Shown: positions 12,207 to 25,075 of the stretch, one piece after another
How positions within the stretch are numbered: position 1 is the stretch's first letter
Layout: the number at the start of each line of letters is the position of its first letter
DNA from: Primulina eburnea
Lineage: Eukaryota > Streptophyta > Magnoliopsida > Lamiales > Gesneriaceae
Length of the DNA: 64,000 nt
Assembly (NCBI RefSeq): GCF_022965805.1
Contig: NW_027331024.1
Coordinates: forward strand, 62,001 to 126,000
Reading direction: 5' to 3'
The notes under the pieces: generated by a model
Database searches by the model: none
The model's input: only the letters and a program-made list of their open reading frames with translations
Told to the model about the DNA's origin: nothing
Made by a program: the position numbers and the translations under genes

Positions 12207-13535
12207 AACCTCAATAACTGCCCCATCATTGAGTATTTTTAATATGGCCGCAGTTGTTTCCTCCCCGATCACATCCCAAAATTTCTGAAAGAAGAAAATT
12301 GACATACCGTCCGTTTCTGGGGCTTTATCTGGGTGCATGTCAAATAAGGCCTTCCGCACTTCAGCAGCTGAGAATGGGGCACAAAGAACTGAGTTTATTT
12401 GATCATCAATTGTTGCGTTTATATAATTCTGGATCCTATTCCTTTCATCTGCGGTAGGATTAGTGGGGCTAAACATATTTGTGAAGTAGCGCTCAACAAT
12501 CTCAGCCATGCCACTCGTGTCTGTACACCAGTCCCCGTGGGAAGAGACTAGTCCCCTGATATGGTTTCGGGTTCTTCTAGCTGTTGCACAAGCATGAAAG
12601 TATTTAGAATTCCTATCCCCATGCTAGAGCCAGTTAACCCTGCTTCGTTGTTTCCAGTATAGTTCCTCCTTAGTAGCCAATTCCTCAACTTCGTGTTCAA
12701 GCACCCCTATTCGGCTTATTGATTTCTGCCACTGGCCATGAGTTTGTAGATGAGACAACTGTTTGCGCTTATTCAGGAGTTGTCGAGGGATTGTACCAAA
12801 GCGAGAGCCAGCCCAAGCTTTCAAATATTTCTTGCAATCCTTGAGTCGGTTTGGTAGTGACACAGTCTGATTATTTTTATCCCAACCCTGATGCACCACA
12901 TCACTGAAATCTGCTTCAGTGGCCTAGTGTTGCTCGAATCTAAATATGGGGCAATTCCATATGGGAGCTAGTTGTGGACTGGCAAATTCAATAAGGATGG
13001 GTCTGTGATCCGAATGATAGAAGTCTAGAGACTGCACTCTCGATGCCTGGTATAACGATCGCCATTCAAAAGTAGCCACATACTGGTCTAATCTTTCAAA
13101 AATAAGGTGATTTGAAGAACATCGATTAACTCATGTATAAAACTCACCAGCGAACATGCATCAAGAGCTTCTCGAAACGCTCTAGTTTTAGAGAGTGGCC
13201 GAGAGCTACCTCCCATCTTTTCCCTGTCAAAGCAGATCTCATTGAAGTCACCTCCCACGAGCCACGGAACCCCTAGGAATTCTTGTAAACAACTTAATCG
13301 ATGAAGGAGAGTCCAGGAGAGGTGCCTATTGCATGATTCTGGACTCCCATAGAATCCAGTGAAGCGCCATTTCTTAACCCCATGTAAAATTGTACTATCA
13401 ATATGCCCCGAAGATGATGAATGAATAGTTACACTAACCAGGTCCTTCCATATAAGCATCAAACCACCACTTCTCCCCTCACGGTTGACCACAAATAATC
13501 AAGCAAAACCCAGAGCTTCCTTCCACCAACTACAC
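12207..13535 (-). pseudogene. LINE ORF2, endonuclease to RT linker
   Basis: Read from the right on the minus strand: 13492-13088 is the central and C-terminal part of an AP-type endonuclease (GGLMLIWKDLVSVTIHSSSS, then VPWLVGGDFNEICF, with the GDFN signature). At 12899-12624 follows the linker. At 12509-12210 is the segment before the reverse transcriptase (MHPDKAPETDGMSIFFFQKFW). Frames are open in blocks but not throughout, so the copy is inactive. Confidence 0.85.
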
Positions 13536-13538
13536 TTA

Positions 13539-14920
13539 CACTACAAGAAAAACGGCATACGACAACGGATTTTATCCGTTGTCGTATGCCTTTTAAAAAC
13601 TGTTGTAATTGAGGGTGTTTTTGAAAGTCTGTTCAACGACAACGGTTTTTACATGTTGTGGTAGGTAGCATTTGCGACGGTATTTTAAATCATCGCTAAA
13701 TCCATTAGCGACGGTTTTATTTAAAGTCGTCGCTAAAATTAGCGACAGTCAGAATATAAAAGCCGTCGCTAAAATTAGCGACGATCAGCATATACACACT
13801 GTCGCTACATTTATCGACGGTCTTTAATCAAGAATTCTGTCGCTAATTTGTTTCGAAAAATAAAAAAAATTCTTTTAATAATTTAATAAATGTAAAAGAA
13901 ACTAACAATTGAAACTAAAATCGTGTAAAAGAGAAAAATTTGAAGTGTTGTGTGAAGTGATAAAATTGTGTATGAGAGAAAAATTTTAAGTGTTGTATGA
14001 AGTGATAAAATTGTGTATGAGAGAAAATTTTAAGTGTTGTGAAGTAATGAGAAAAATTTTAAGTGTTGTGTGAAGGGATGAAATTGTGTAAGAGAGAAAA
14101 ATTTTAAGTGTAGTGAAGGAAAATGGAGGGTATTTATAGAAAGTTGGCGACGGGTTTCGGCTAAACCGTCGCGAATTTTAAATTAGCGACGGTTTTGATA
14201 AGATTGTCGCCGTATTTTGCGACGGATTAGGTTAAACCGCTGCTAAAGTTAGCGATGGGTTTTGAAATATTGTCGCATATTTTAATTTTTCGACGGTTTG
14301 GCTTTAAACCGTCGCTAAATATAGCGACGGTGTATTCAAACCGGTCGCTAAATATAGCAACGGATATCAATAAACTGTCGCTAATTTTTAGCAGGCGACG
14401 GTTTGACTCAAAACCATCGCCACAGTCGCTAAAATTAGCGACGGTTTATATTAAACCGTCGCACATTTGAACCTAGTGACGGTTTATATTACACCGTCGC
14501 TACATTTAGCGACGGTTTTTTGATAATCCGTCGCTAAATTTGGCAACGTCTCCAAAACCGTTGTTGTTTGTCCAAAAACCACGTTAATCGACAACGGTTT
14601 TAACAATCCAAAAACCTCGTTAATCGACAACGGTTTCTTAAAACCGTTTTCTATTCTCCAAAAAAACGCGCTAATAGACAACGGTTCATAGAACCGTTGT
14701 CATTGACCCGAAAACCTGTCTTTGACCCTAAAAAGACAACGGTTTTTTAAAACCGTTGTCTTTGGCCCCTCAAAGACAACGGTTTTTAAAAAAAACCGTT
14801 GTCTTTGACCCCAAAAGACAACGGTTTTTGCTAAAATCGTTGTTAAAAACTCTACGACAACGGTTTTTCACAAAAATCGTTGTCGTATGTGTGTTGTTGT
14901 ATGACGTTTTTCTTGTAGTG
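13539..14920. mobile_element. Non-autonomous CACTA (En/Spm) element
   Basis: The termini are CACTACAAGAAAAACG on both ends in inverse orientation, flanked by a 3 bp duplication TTA (13536-13538 and 14921-14923). The CACTA terminus and 3 bp duplication define the superfamily. The interior has no transposase. It is filled with short inverted and direct copies of GCGACGGTTT, TTAGCGACGG, CAACGGTTTT and their complements, able to form many hairpins. It lies inside the endonuclease part of the LINE. Confidence 0.92.
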
Positions 14921-14923
14921 TTA

Positions 14924-15048
14924 AAATCGCTCATTTTTGTTTCACCGAGAAAAAGGTTGGACAGGCTCTTTTCAACGACAAGTCGCTTTAGTTCGCAGAA
15001 TTCTCGTTGGTTCCCAAGCCCCCGAGCATTCCAAGTAATACACCTCAT
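14924..15048 (-). pseudogene. LINE ORF2 start (endonuclease N-terminus)
   Basis: ATG at 15048 on the minus strand opens the endonuclease with the signature TWNARGLGNQREFCELKRLV, followed by LFLGETK. The CACTA element interrupts it after about 40 codons, and it continues at 13535. The ATG overlaps the ORF1 stop codon as ATGA. Confidence 0.85.
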
Positions 15049-15192
15049 GGAGATCGGCGGGGTTTCTTGGCAACCACCGCCGTTTTGATCATGTCAGTAC
15101 AAGTAAAGGACTCCTCAAAGGTGTGTTTCTTTAAGGGGCTAACTCCCACACCCACTTTCTCCTTGCCTTTCCCAATCTCGATACTCTCTTGA
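15049..15192 (-). pseudogene. LINE ORF1, C-terminal tail
   Basis: The open frame on the minus strand continues from the block at 33824-34184 across the 18.6 kb insertion (the CTTGA duplication supplies the shared codons). It ends in a basic tail, KKPRRSP, with a TGA that overlaps the ORF2 start by four bases. It is the 3' end of the RNA-binding ORF1 of an L1-type element. Confidence 0.75.
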
Positions 15193-15946
15193 TGTAAAGC
15201 CCAAAATCAGTATACGTAAAATCCATGCATTTATTTAATTTATGAAATTTCATTATTTTAATTATTTATGTTTATTTAATGTACGTTAAAATGTTTTCTA
15301 GAGTTTTATGTTTCAGGCGATTATTCGAGGCGAGATTGAGGAAAGGAGACCGGGACGATTTTTAGTGAATTTTAATGCGGTGTTTTATTTTAAGTTAAGA
15401 CTGGAGTATTTTAAATGAATTATTTAGTTTTAGTAATTTAAAGATCTAATTCATGTATTTAGCAATGTAAGGATTTTTAAACTTTTAAAGAATTAGTATT
15501 GGAACATTTTATTTTAAAATTAGAAAATTTTAGTAAATTTATTTAAAGGATTAAAATTTTATTTTTAATTTGATTACACCTACTCCTACACGTATCACAC
15601 ACACACAACAAAAACAAAACATGCTATTAAACCTTTTTGACAAAAAGAAGGTTGTGTTTTTAAAAAAACACTCCTCTCTCAATCTATTTATTTCATTCTC
15701 TTCCCTTTTCCTTTTTCATTCAACGAGCACATCTCCTCTGAAAATTTCCAGCATATATTTAGTAAGTTTTCTTTGAAGAAAATTGAACCAAGTTCGTCCC
15801 GGATCGTCTCCCGTATCATCTCTGCTTCGGTATCGTCGTTACGGTATTTTTAAATATCAAAAGGCACGTATATTCTGTTCTTGATGCATCGATCTTGTCA
15901 TATTATGCGTTGTGTTGTTATTTATGCAAAAATTATATGTGCGATG

Positions 15947-18203
15947 TGTGGGGACCCGGACGCTAATCATCTTCTTAATCATCGTTGGGAATAAATAATC
16001 AAGTATAATAAAAAGGGTCTAAATTTTTTTTTTTTTTTAAATTACAAAGCGGAAACATAATGTAATTAAATTCAAATTACATATTAAACATAACATACAA
16101 TTATTGTATGATCTACAATAATTCGACTAGGTTCAACTATAAGTCAGTGCTGAACCCTAAGTTGCTTCAAAGTCCGAATCTCCACGCTATCTAGTCCAGC
16201 CTCGTTCTCTTCTTGACCCTGATCCTAGCCCACCTGTTGCCATGCACACATACAAACAAGACAACAGCCGGATAACTCCGGTGAGATATAAATATCCCAG
16301 TATAAATCATGTATACATGCAATCATATAAATCATATAAGAGCATATAACAAAAATCATATCCTATATCAACATCATGATATAAATCAATATAAATCAAT
16401 TACAAGAATAAATCATATTCTAAACATGTACCCTAATCAGGAACATAATTCAATATCAAGAATAAATCCTATTCTAGGCATGTACCAATATCAGGAACAT
16501 AAATCAATATCAAGAATAATTCCTATTCTAAACCTGTACCAATATCAGGAACATAATCAATCTCAAGAATAACTTCTATTCTAAACCTGGACCAACATCT
16601 GGAACATGATCAGTATCAAGAATAATTTCTATTCTAAATATGTACCAATATCAGGAACATAAAAGGACAGGAACCATATTCAGGAACATAAATCCGTATT
16701 AATCAATACCATAAGATATAACTGTCACTCAATCCCGTGACTCTACTTTTTAGACTAGACTCAATCCTAGTCTAGGGATCCCGGTTTCCAGATGTGGTAT
16801 TCCTATATCGAATTCCGTAAAGGATGGAACCATAATCTCTATTACTCGATATAACTAGTGCCCTGGTATTCCTATATCGAATTCCGTAATAGAAGAATTC
16901 CAATACCTTTTACTCGATATAACCAGTGCCCTGGTATTCCTATATCGAATTCCGTAATAGAAGAATTCCAATACCCTTTACTCGATATAACCAAATATGG
17001 TGTTCCTATAACGAATTCCGTAATAATAACCAAACATCCAGTGTCCTGACCTAACCGTCAAGGACTGTAGCTCTATCGCTAATATCCTATCTTGAGACAT
17101 CGTGCAATGTGCCGTGGCGATACCACCACTATCCGGCACTTCTGTCACAAGATAACTCGTATAATACCTGTCATCTAGTATCAAGAGAACAAGTACATCA
17201 ATCAACTTAATGCAAATATCAATGCAATAAGGTAAAGTATGTGATTTAGGGAAACTCGAGTCAAACCTCACTCGAGTTGTGCAATCTCAACTCAACATTA
17301 ATTTATACCTTTATCTTCTCGCTCAGAAGAAGAAGAAGTCCCGACTCTGTCTCGTTCCATTCCCATTCTGGTAAGAACAGTTGAATAGGTATAATATCAA
17401 TACACAATTCAATTCAATACCTGTTCTGATTAATACTCAAATCAAAACACATAATCTGATTAATGTCAATCGACATACGGTATCACAATCCAATCCAAAT
17501 CCGAATCTGATCAATATCAACCAACTGATGTTTCGACGGCATAACAACACTGTCTCGATAACCCCGTCAGTCCAAACATCACAGATATAATACCAGAACT
17601 CATAATCAATATCGATATCAGTCATAATCTCAATAACCATACATATCTGATATGAATTCTCAGTCAAATCGACTCCAAAAATCATAACAATTACATACAC
17701 AGTCCGTTCTTCAATCTGACTTCGATTCTATGATGTCTAACATGACAAGAACACCATACACGAATTATATCAAATTCCTACAACATCATATTTTCAAATG
17801 ATACCAGAAATCAATAAAACTTACGTCCTGTAGTAGCTCTTAGCGAGAGGAGTACAGAACTGCGTTTGGATTCAAATTCTGATAATCGGATCGAACAAAA
17901 TCTCAAATTAAACTCAAATAAAGCTTAAGGGAATTTGAAGGGAATTCTCGCTGATCTTGCTTCTGAATTCGTGAAGAATGAGTTGTATATATATCAAGTT
18001 ATATGGTGGTGACAAGTGTCCCACTAAATCCAATATTGCACTTTAGCCCCTGAATTCTTCACTATTTACAATTTGGTCCTCAAAACTCTTTTTAATTCCA
18101 TTTCAATCCTAATTAATCACAAAATTTATGGAATTTAATTCATACTTCCAAAATTCGTAATTAAATAATCTCGGATTAAAATGATATAATCTCGGGCCTT
18201 ACA
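15947..18203 (-). repeat. 3' LTR of the nested LARD
   Basis: 2257 bp. It contains two tandem arrays. At about 16390-16670, units of about 55 bp are built on CAATATCAGGAACATAA. At about 16790-17040, four units of about 68 bp contain CCTATATCGAATTCCGTAAT and ACTCGATATAACC. A TATA-like stretch (TATATATA on the minus strand) lies near 17985. No protein-coding gene is apparent. Confidence 0.88.
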
Positions 18204-20607
18204 ATTCTCCCCCTCTTAGATACGATTTCGTCCTCGAAATCACAGGTAATCAAGTCAGATATCAACACTAAACGTATACAAGAGGTAAATCAGAAAACTT
18301 ATCTCAATGAATCAATTCTGAAATTTCAATCTCATATCAGATTCTGTCTTTCAGATATTCTCATTGACCTACTGACAATCTTACTGTGTTTTCAACAACA
18401 GGATAATCTTCATTCTGAATTCTCTTACTTCTACTGATTCTGATTCCAATCTGGAATAAGAATTCACTAAGTACAATGTCATAATATTTCTCCAATCCTT
18501 CAGACAGAATCAATCTCGTATTACTGGCTATACAACGTCCGTATAACCCAATCTACAGCTCATCACATATCAGGACCATCAGCTATTATCAAATCTGTTT
18601 ATCTCAATCAAAGACATATACTGTCTTCAGCTTCAAATACCAATCGTCATCATCCGACGTTGGTTTCTTAAATCTGTCCATTCTGAACTGTCTTAATAAT
18701 TATTGTCATACAGGAATTCATACAGTGACAAAAATTCATAACAACTAGTGCTAACATCCAGCACTAAAGCTGTATAGTGCTAATATCCAGCACAAAGCTG
18801 TACCAAAATCTTCCAATATTTGGTTAGTACATTCTGAATGTCTGTCAATCTGTAAAACAATCTAAAAGAAGCTCATGATATACTCTATTACAGGTACCAA
18901 ATCAATCAAAAGTCACAATCTGATATAATCTACTGTGGCATTCTGATCTTTCTGACCACTTTTCTGACATCGATCTATGTCAGTTGGTCATGTTTGTACG
19001 TTATCTGGTACAAACTAATAGATATAGATTGAACAATCTGTCAATCATAATCATATCATATCATATTTGGAAAGTATTGAAGTAATCTCATTATGAAATT
19101 CATCGAATTATACTCCCCATTTCTCGTCAGAACTATACAATTTCTGTAATAAATTTTCTGATTTCTATCTTTCTGTCTTCATCAGTCAACGATTTAGACA
19201 TTTCAATATAAATTCTGACATGACTGATTTCCTCTGTTTATATCAAAACTGTCCATTCGAATTATCACACATTTCCTGTTATCAGAATAATACTGAATCT
19301 ACTACTGTGCGCATTTGACAATACCTGTCATTCAAATTCGAATATCTGACCCAAACAAATCAGCTAATAATATAAAATAAAACATTACCTACCTGGTATT
19401 CGGCTCTGACACACTGTTCTAACTATCAAAATCAAGTTCTGAACAGTCTGATTCAATTTCTGAACTGCTTATCATCTCAACGGTTCATAACAATCGATAT
19501 CAAACACAGACTTAGAATGATAATAATATCAGATCAGATTCAAAATATCAATACGCAATACTGATCTAATAACTGCAAAAGACGCAATCTCTGACATTTC
19601 TGACATCTCTGAAATTCTGTCATATTCAATGCCATTCTCAGTCACTGATCCCTGTCTCAACAGTACTATAATTCAGTCAGTATACTATCTTCAGATATCA
19701 TAGACTCTGAATACAATCTGTCACAATCGAGATTCATATCTGAACAATTCTGTATACCACAATCTCAGTTCCCAGAATATTCAATTCAATCATACGCTGC
19801 GAATATATCAAAATGTCATAGATAAAACGATCATAATGTCTTCAGAATATTACTGAACACAGGATTCATCAACCCATCATTGGAACTGAAGTACTTTCCA
19901 GAGAAACATATAATCAAATGTAACTCTAACTTTTAGACAATAATTCTTTCAACTGATTTCTCAATTCTTTCAATTCAATCAGTATCGGTCTATAATAAAT
20001 TATAAAATGAAACCAATACCTGGAATCAAATCAAAGCTGAAATCACTTTTCCTGATACAGAACCACCTGAAATCTCATCTGAAGGACTATAGCAAACTTC
20101 TTGCTATTAGTAAATCAATTCATGATAGGCTCAGCTTCAGTCATCAACTGAATACATAGGGAATTATTCCATTCCTTTCGATAGTCATCGAATCATACAT
20201 AATACGGATATCAAGGAATTCAAAATCAAGAATCCTTACCGTATATCATTTATTCCTTGGCCATTTCAGGTCCGAATCTTACCATCTCCTGGCAAGAATC
20301 TATCATAGCTATGTACTTGTTCAATATATCAATATCTATTATGCAGTCATCATCAGACAATACAAGTACAATCTAGTCTAATTCAATCTCATTTTCAACT
20401 TACTGCAGTATATCATATCCCACAGAATATCACTGATATCAAATTCTTTCTCCAAAAGGTAAAGAAGCAATACTACAGTAGATACAAAACCAACAGGTAA
20501 AGCATATATCAGTGCCACCCAATCAAGGATAATCATAATGATTGCATTAGTATATATCAATACATATGCATCATAATCATAGAGGAACAATACCTGCCAC
20601 TATATCA
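18204..20607. other. Interior of the LARD without coding potential
   Basis: About 2.4 kb between the polypurine tract (about 18207-18218) and the gag fragment. It is full of stops in all frames and strikingly poor in G on the plus strand, with short repeated words such as TCTGA, ATATCA and CAATCTG. I see no pol motif. The expected gag-pol seems eroded or replaced beyond recognition. Confidence 0.6.
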
Positions 20608-20883
20608 TCAAGTGTGTCCTGGGTCTGTTCCTTGATCACTATATCCAGATGATCTAGCTCCCTGAAATCCTCGGGAACCTCTCAGTTCTAGTACTCCTTT
20701 GGTTGTAATCCACCAACTTCTGACAGCTTCTCGTAACTGAGGGAATACCAGTGTAATTCTCTGTTCATCGGTACAATTAAGTAAATCGAACAGTATTTCT
20801 ATGTCATCAAACCAGTTCTCATACTCTTCAGACGTCCCGATACCACTCAGAATCGGCGGCTGAAATAATTGAAACTCTTTCAA
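20608..20883 (-). pseudogene. gag fragment of the nested LARD
   Basis: A 91-codon open frame on the minus strand resembles the N-terminal part of Ty3 retrotransposon gag. It has the motif pattern FQPPILSGIGTSEEYENWFD, then CTDEQRITLVFPQLREAVRS and WW, then VLELRGSRGF. It ends after the helical core, with no zinc knuckle or protease. It lies about 400 bp from the primer-binding site, where gag is expected. Confidence 0.7.
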
Positions 20884-21274
20884 TTTTAATTCAATCGGAG
20901 TCTCTGATACATCTATCTGATCAGACGAAGTACTACCCCTTTCTGAAAATCTTCTACGAGGTATATCTGATGATCACAGGAATCAGTAATCACAAGAGAT
21001 AATCAATCCCAATCCCTTTCTGATCAGCTTACCTTCTGATCAAGAATTGGTTCTGATTCATTTTCAAATCAGATATATTACCATATCAATTCAGATATTC
21101 AGGTAACGTACATTTAAACGCAATAAAACATGCTGGCATGCTAGCATACTCAATGTAAATCAACATAATACTATATCACATGCTAGCAATCAAAAGCAGG
21201 AAAGAAAACACTTTCTACCCCGCTCACTAGCTCCTATCTTAATCTCACGGATCTATGGCTCTGATACCACCTGT

Positions 21275-23548
21275 TGTGGGGACCCGGACGCTAATCATCT
21301 TCTTAATCATCGTTGGGAATAAATAATCAAGTATAATAAACAGGGTCTAAATTTTTTTTTTTTTTAAAAATTACACAGCGGAAACATAATGTAATTAAAT
21401 TCAAATTACATATTAAACATAACATACAATTATTGTATGATCTACAATAATCCGACTAGGTTCAACTATAAGTCTGTGCTGAACCCTAAGTTGCTTCAAA
21501 GTCCGAATCTCCACGCTATCTAGTCCAGCCTCGTTCTCTTCTTGACCCTGATCCTAGCCCACCTGTTGCCATGCACACATACAAACAAGACAACAGCCGG
21601 ATAACTCCGGTGAGATATAAATATCCCAGTATAAATCATGTATACATGCAATCATATAAATCATATAAGAGCATATAACAAAAATCATATCCTATATCAA
21701 CATCATGATATAAATCAATATAAATCAATTACAAGAATAAATCATATTCTAAACATGTACCCTAATCAGGAACATAATTCAATATCAAGAATAAATCCTA
21801 TTCTAGGCATGTACCAATATCAGGAACATAAATCAATATCAAGAATAATTCCTATTCTAAACCTGTACCAATATCAGGAACATAATCAATCTCAAGAATA
21901 ACTTCTATTCTAAACATGGACCAACATCTGGAACATGATCAGTATCAAGAATAATTTCTATTCTAAATATGTACCAATATCAGGAACATAAAAGGACAGG
22001 AACCATATTCAGGAACATAAATCCGTATTAATCAATACCATAAGATATAACTGTCACTCAATCCCGTGACTCTACTTTTTAGACTAGACTCAATCCTAGT
22101 CTAGGGATCCCGGTTTCCAGATGTGGTATTCCTATATCGAATTCCGTAAAGGATGGAACCATAATCTCTATTACTCGATATAACCAGTGCCCTGGTATTC
22201 CTATATCGAATTCCGTAATAGAAGAATTCCAATACCCTTTACTCGATATAACCAGTGCCCTGGTATTCCTATATCGAATTCCGTAATAGAAGAATTCCAA
22301 TACCCTTTACTCGATATAACCAAATATGGTGTTCCTATATCGAATTCCGTAATAGATTCCATTACTCGATATAACCAAACATCCAGTGTCCTGACCTAAC
22401 CGTCAAGGACTGTAGCTCTATCGCTAATATCCTATCTTGAGACATCGTGCAATGTGCCGTGGCGATACCACCACTATCCGGCACTTCTGTCACAAGATAA
22501 CTCGTCTAATACCTGTCATCTAGTATCAAGAGAACAAGTACATCAATCAACTTAATGCAAATATCAATGCAATAAGGTAAAGTATGTGATTTAGGGAAAC
22601 TCGAGTCAAACCTCACTCGAGTTGTGCAATCTCAACTCAACATTAATTTATACTTTTATCTTCTCGCTCAGAAGAAGAAGAAGTCCCGACTCTGTCTCGG
22701 TCCATTCCCAATCTGGTAAGAACAGTTGAATATGTATAATATCAATACACAATTCAATTCAATACCTGTTCTGATTAATACTCAAATCAAAACACATAAT
22801 CTGATTAATGTCAATCGACATACGGTATCACAATCCAATCCAAATCCGAATCTGATCAATATCAACCAACTGATGTTCCGACGGCATAACAACACTGTCT
22901 CGATAACCCCGTCAGTCCAAACATCACAGATATAATACCAGAACTCATAATCAATATCGATATCAGTCATAATCTCAATAACCATACATATCTGATATGA
23001 ATTCTCAGTCAAATCGACTCCAAAAATCATAACAATTACATACACAGTCCGTTCTTCAATCTGACTTCGATTCTATGATGTCTAACATGACAAGAACACC
23101 ATACACGAATTATATCAAATTCCTACAACATCATATTTTCAAATGATACCAGAAATCAATAAAACTTACGTCCTGTAGTAGCTCTTAGCGAGAGGAGTAC
23201 AGAACTGCGTTTGGATTCAAATTCTGATAATCGGATCGAACAAAATCTCAAATTAAACTCAAATAAAGCTTAAGGGAATTTGAAGGGAATTCTCGCTGAT
23301 CTTGCTTCTGAATTCGTGAAGAATGAGTTGTATATATATCAAGTTATATGGTGGTGACAAGTGTCCCACTAAATCCAATATTGCACTTTAGCCCCTGAAT
23401 TCTTCACTATTTACAATTTGGTCCTCAAAACTCTTTTTAATTCCATTTCAATCCTAATTAATCACAAAATTTATGGAATTTAATTCATACTTCCAAAATT
23501 CGTAATTAAATAATCTCGGATTAAAATGATATAATCTCGGGCCTTACA
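21275..23548 (-). repeat. 5' LTR of the nested LARD
   Basis: 2274 bp, offset by about 5.33 kb from its partner. It has the same two tandem arrays, with one extra piece (ATAGATTCCATTACTCGAT, about 22352-22370) that is missing from the other LTR. Otherwise it is nearly identical by eye. Confidence 0.88.
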
Positions 23549-23599
23549 CGATGCGTAGAAGTTTGAGCAATCACGTCTAGATCGAATTTGAAACAATTT

Positions 23600-24140
23600 T
23601 GGATCACTAAATTCACGTTTTTGTTGTTCTGAAAAATACTGCGATTTTTCAGTAAATATTTTGAGAAAACTTTTAACTACAAAAACGTAGATCTTTTCGA
23701 TACGTTCGTTTTGATATAAAATTCGAAATATTTGGATGAAAATTGAGTGAGTTATGGCGTTTTTCGTAGGACTGCTCAAACTGCATTTTTTTAGAAACGT
23801 TTTTGTTGTTCTGAAAAATACTGCGATTTTTCAGTAAAGATTTTGAGAAAACTTTTAACTACAGAAACGTAGATCTTTTTGATACGTTCGATTTGATATA
23901 AAATTCGAAATATTTGGATGAAAATTGAGTGAGTTATAGCGTTTTTCGTAGGACTGCTCAAACTGCATTTTTTTAGAAACGTTTTTGTTGTTCTGAAAAA
24001 TACTGCGATTTTTCAGTAAAGATTTTGATAAAACTTTTAACGACAAAAACGTAGATCTTTTTGATATGTTCGATTTGATATAAAATTCGAGTTATTTGGA
24101 TTAAAAACGAGTGAGTTATGATGTTTTTCGTATGACTGCT
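23600..24140 (+). repeat. Tandem repeat, about 182 bp x 3, in the Tekay-like LTR
   Basis: Three successive units each contain GTTTTTGTTGTTCTGAAAA, TGCGATTTTTCAGTAAA, AAAACGTAGATCTTTT and GTGAGTTATGGCGTTTTTCG or close variants. The third unit is the most diverged. The same array occurs in the 3' LTR at about 31535-32080. Confidence 0.85.
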
Positions 24141-24954
24141 CAAATCGTGTTTCAAGAAAGTTATGAATTTTAATATGTTCTTGAAGTTTTTATGTTGCAG
24201 GCTTTGTTGGGGATCGACGGGTGATCGTTGCTGTATATAAGAAAGTTAGTAATGATGTTTAGAGTATTTTTGAGGTTTTGATTCATGTCGTTAAGAGCTT
24301 GAATTATTAAGAAGTCGTAAGAAATAAACTTTAATATAAATGAAAATATTTTGGGTCGTATGAATTGTAGGGTGATTATAAAAATTTAGTTCATTGTTAT
24401 GGTGTCCTAGAATGGTCTCATAGTGATGAATCTTGATGCATTATGTGTTAATTGGGAGAATAGACATGTCGCAAAATTTTCATAAAATAATTCGTCGAAC
24501 AGAGCGGACACGGACCCGGACACGGAGGTAGGCTCGAGGTCCGTGCCTTCTTATTTCATCACAACAATTTTTAAACGCACGGACACGGACCATGATACGG
24601 ACCTAGGGACGGGGTCCGTGTACCTTCAGATTTTAGGTATATTCTTTTATTATTTAAGATTTGATTTGAGGTTTTATGCTATGGTTTAATATGATGTTTT
24701 ACAAGGTTATGTCATGGGAAATTATAGAATGTTCTAAGAATTTATTTAGCTTGGGATTAAGCATGACATTTACGTTTAAGTTGTACAAGTTAAGTTTATG
24801 TATTCATATTAGTATGTTGCAGCAACGACCCGATTGACATCCAACGAATCCCTCGACGCCAAGTAAAGTATGTATGACGTGCAAAGAAAAAATATTTGAA
24901 GTTTTGAGGTATGCTAAATGTCTTGTGACCAAAGAAAGAAAGTTAGGATTGGAA

Positions 24955-25075
24955 AGCGTTAAATTATGAACGGGGACCAATCCGCCCGTTAAATTATGAA
25001 CGGGTTAGATCGTGGTTGTGAAGCGTTAAATTATGAACGTGGATCAACTGGCCTGTTAAATTATGAACAGGGATC
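24955..25075 (+). repeat. Array of four short hairpins in the Tekay-like LTR
   Basis: Four copies of the form N-GTTAAATTATGAAC-N occur in about 120 bp, each able to fold into a stem around the AAATTATG loop. Two copies have different but still paired stems (CCCGTT with AACGGG, and CCTGTT with AACAGG). The array is present again in the 3' LTR at 32893-33012. Confidence 0.7.

Larger units (their letters stand above)
15947..23548 (-). mobile_element. Large non-coding LTR retrotransposon derivative (LARD) nested in the LTR
   Basis: Two direct LTRs, 15947-18203 and 21275-23548, begin TGTGGGGACCCGG and end GGGCCTTACA on the plus strand. The 5 bp CGATG flanks the whole element (15942-15946 and 23549-23553). 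The polypurine tract next to the left LTR (TTCTCCCCCTCTTAGA read on plus) and the primer-binding site next to the right LTR (GCTCTGATACCA, 21258-21269) show that it is transcribed from the minus strand. The interior of about 3.07 kb keeps only a gag fragment, so it depends on other elements. The LTRs differ by scattered changes and a 19 bp indel. Confidence 0.92.

Noticed and set aside
13560..14900. Regularly repeated GCGACGG words as a CRISPR-like or satellite array
   Set aside because: The copies occur in both orientations with irregular spacing inside clear CACTA ends; this is subterminal repeat structure of a transposon in a plant genome.
16309..17700. Proteins of 60-97 residues in the LARD LTRs (also at 21638-23045)
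   Set aside because: They consist of translated tandem repeats in non-coding LTR sequence.
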